Part shown: positions 29,265 through 30,510 of the stretch, one piece after another
Numbering within the stretch: the stretch's first letter is position 1
Layout of the letters: each line of letters opens with the position of its first letter
From: JAGOTP01 sp964443315
GTDB taxonomy: Bacteria > Patescibacteriota > Patescibacteriia > 2-12-FULL-60-25
NCBI GenBank assembly: GCA_964443315.1
Contig: CAYUCP010000005.1
Coordinates: 1 to 30,510, forward strand
Reading direction: 5' to 3'
Length of the DNA stretch: 30,510 nt
Translations under genes and position numbers: made by a program
The notes under the pieces: model-generated
The model's database searches: none
Told to the model about the DNA's origin: nothing
Seen by the model: only the letters and a program-made list of their open reading frames with translations

Positions 29265-30340
29265 CGAATGCCTATCCACCTCACGCACGAGGTGGAGCGG
29301 GGCGTATCGCTGCTCTCCAGGTTGAGCTGTTTCAGGCGGCTGGCCACGAGGTGCGTGTGTGGTCAGCGTCGCTTGAATGGACGGGGTATTCGTTTTTACG
29401 TCGCGCGCTGTTTCATCTGCGAGATCTGGTGTGGCTGCATCCAGCAGCCGACGAAATTGTTGCCTGGCGGCCAGACGTGTTGATTACACATAATCTAACC
29501 GGGGTTGGTTTTCGCACACCGTCAGGAATTCAGCGCGCTTTTTTTGCAAAAACACACCAGAACCTTCGCTGGGTGCACGTACTCCATGATGTGCAGCTAT
29601 TTCATCCGCTCGGTCTGCTCTCAGATGAATCATCGATTACATTCCTGCAGCGCCTTGTAACCTGTATTCGACGAATTGTTTTTAAAAAGCCAGACGCGGT
29701 CGTGAGTCCAACGAAGTGGTTACTAGAAGCTCATACACGACGTGGCTGGTTTGAGGGGGTAGAGCAACGAATTATCCCAAATCCAGCACCACAGGGTGAA
29801 GCAGGTCTGTCATACGACTGGCACGATCCGCTTCGGGTGTTATTTGTTGGTCGCGTAACACCTGACAAAGGTTCTGAGCTCCTAAAAGAGCTCATGAAAA
29901 CAGCTAATCGTCCGATTGCCTGGCAGATCATCGGTGCGCAGTCTGATGCGTTAACGAAGGGTGAGTGCGCTCCAGGATCTACGCTCACCGTGCAACCTGA
30001 ATCCTCCTCAGATGTCGTTCTTCAAGCGATGCGTGAAGCGGACGTTCTGCTTGTTCCATCGCAAATCGAAGAAAATCAGCCAACGGTTATCCTGGAGGCC
30101 TTTGCACGGGGTCTTCCGGCGATTGGCCAAGCAAAAGGAGGGATTCCAGAAACGATCGGTGAGGCTGGGTTAGTTGTGAAGGGTTCAACGAGTTCTGATT
30201 GGTTGGCTGTATTGAAGCAATTGACGTCATTTCCACGTCCAATCTGGTCAGCTCGAGCAACTGCCGCTTGGCAGCGTCATGCGCCAGAGCGAGTGGGAGA
30301 GGAATTGCTGAACGTCGTGAAATCAAACAAGAAAATATAA
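29246..30340 (+). CDS. Family 4 glycosyltransferase (GT-B), second of two
   Basis: 364 residues. GT-B fold with the acceptor loop NAYPPHARGGAGRIA near the N-terminus, a VLFVGRVTPDKGSELL strand at the start of the donor domain, and EENQPTVILEAFARGLPAIG (from about 274) as the donor-binding EX7E region. It differs clearly from the first GT4 in sequence, so the two probably add different sugars. The start overlaps the preceding gene by 19 bases, indicating translational coupling. The 3' end overlaps the predicted tail of a minus-strand fragment. Confidence 0.9.
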   Translation: MRIAVLTNAYPPHARGGAGRIAALQVELFQAAGHEVRVWSASLEWTGYSFLRRALFHLRDLVWLHPAADEIVAWRPDVLITHNLTGVGFRTPSGIQRAFFAKTHQNLRWVHVLHDVQLFHPLGLLSDESSITFLQRLVTCIRRIVFKKPDAVVSPTKWLLEAHTRRGWFEGVEQRIIPNPAPQGEAGLSYDWHDPLRVLFVGRVTPDKGSELLKELMKTANRPIAWQIIGAQSDALTKGECAPGSTLTVQPESSSDVVLQAMREADVLLVPSQIEENQPTVILEAFARGLPAIGQAKGGIPETIGEAGLVVKGSTSSDWLAVLKQLTSFPRPIWSARATAAWQRHAPERVGEELLNVVKSNKKI

Positions 30341-30510
30341 GCCGTTCCACGTTCGACATTCCACGTTCGGTCGGCGATGGCTTTTAAACGTTCAATGAGT
30401 TGTTCTGATTTAAACCAATATTGATTCACCACGACATACACGAGCTTGCTTTGACCAAGCGTCGCGGCTTCTTGTGCAATGTCACGATCGGGTCGATTCA
30501 TCATTTGCAG
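30277..30510 (-). CDS. Hypothetical protein, C-terminal fragment running off the window
   Basis: An open frame on the minus strand enters from the right edge and reads LQMMNRPDRDIAQEAATLGQ followed by SKLVYVVVNQYWFKSEQLIERLKAIADRTW. This looks like genuine protein (a strand, then an amphipathic helix), but the family cannot be named from so little. Its last 21 residues are antisense to the second GT4 gene, so the original stop may have been lost or lie within the TTCCACGTTCG repeats at 30345-30369. It could start at an ATG at 30504 or 30501, or continue beyond the window. Confidence 0.4.
   Translation of the reverse strand: MQMMNRPDRDIAQEAATLGQSKLVYVVVNQYWFKSEQLIERLKAIADRTWNVERGTAYIFLFDFTTFSNSSPTRSGA
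30345..30369. repeat. Two direct copies of TTCCACGTTCG
   Basis: TTCCACGTTCG occurs at 30345-30355 and again at 30359-30369, separated by ACA. It lies just after the GT4 stop and inside the minus-strand fragment. Confidence 0.7.

Noticed and set aside
1..30510. CRISPR arrays, insertion sequences, rRNA genes
   Set aside because: I saw no spaced direct repeats, transposase genes or rRNA sequences in the window.

Overview
This window looks like a scaffold from a Patescibacteria (candidate phyla radiation) genome, perhaps near Uhrbacteria or Magasanikbacteria. That is an inference from gene content: a short bacterial proline--tRNA ligase, a compact RecQ, RNase Y, secreted proteins carrying the 'WYV/YYL...LMR...GITNA' repeat common in that radiation, a DUF2304 protein beside a dolichol-phosphate-mannose-like glycosyltransferase, and many genes without a Shine-Dalgarno sequence. 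A run of exactly 100 N (20860-20959) marks a scaffold join, and it falls inside a gene.

Layout. 1-2400: the 3' end of a sugar-nucleotide epimerase, tRNA-Lys(CTT), an alpha/beta hydrolase, a histidine phosphatase and tRNA-Arg(CCG). 2401-9188: a two-gene operon for secreted surface proteins, one of 1914 residues (seven-repeat propeller, six Fn3-like modules, two Calx-beta-like modules, 30 consecutive glycines) and one with a calcium-binding spacer between two repeats. 9252-14682: a short-chain polyprenyl diphosphate synthase, a GC-rich island with a lipoprotein, proS, an HU protein and rny. 14802-17935: a succinate-semialdehyde-dehydrogenase-like enzyme next to an acetolactate-synthase-like TPP enzyme, the arrangement of the cyanobacterial 2-oxoglutarate decarboxylase bypass. 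17990-21333: recQ, convergent with truB and a polyprenyl-phosphate sugar transferase. 21399-30510: a secreted subtilisin, two tandem UDP-xylose-synthase-like enzymes, a small membrane protein, a membrane-anchored single-ring Clp-like ATPase, and a cell-surface glycan cluster (GT2, unknown, DUF2304, two GT4).

Much of the window serves the cell surface: activated sugars (epimerase, two UXS-like enzymes), initiation on a lipid carrier (sugar transferase), lipid supply (prenyl synthase), glycosyl transfer (GT2, two GT4), and exported proteins and a protease.

The most notable unexplained signal is a family of four long intergenic hairpins (12452-12527, 12998-13131, 16177-16289, 22912-23043). Each begins 5-12 nt after a stop codon, has inverted arms of 15-22 bp whose sequence differs between copies while pairing is kept, and carries a central AGCRRWGCGA-like motif in the sense orientation of the gene it follows. 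A second theme is near-leaderless transcription: several good promoters place the start of transcription within a few bases of the start codon.
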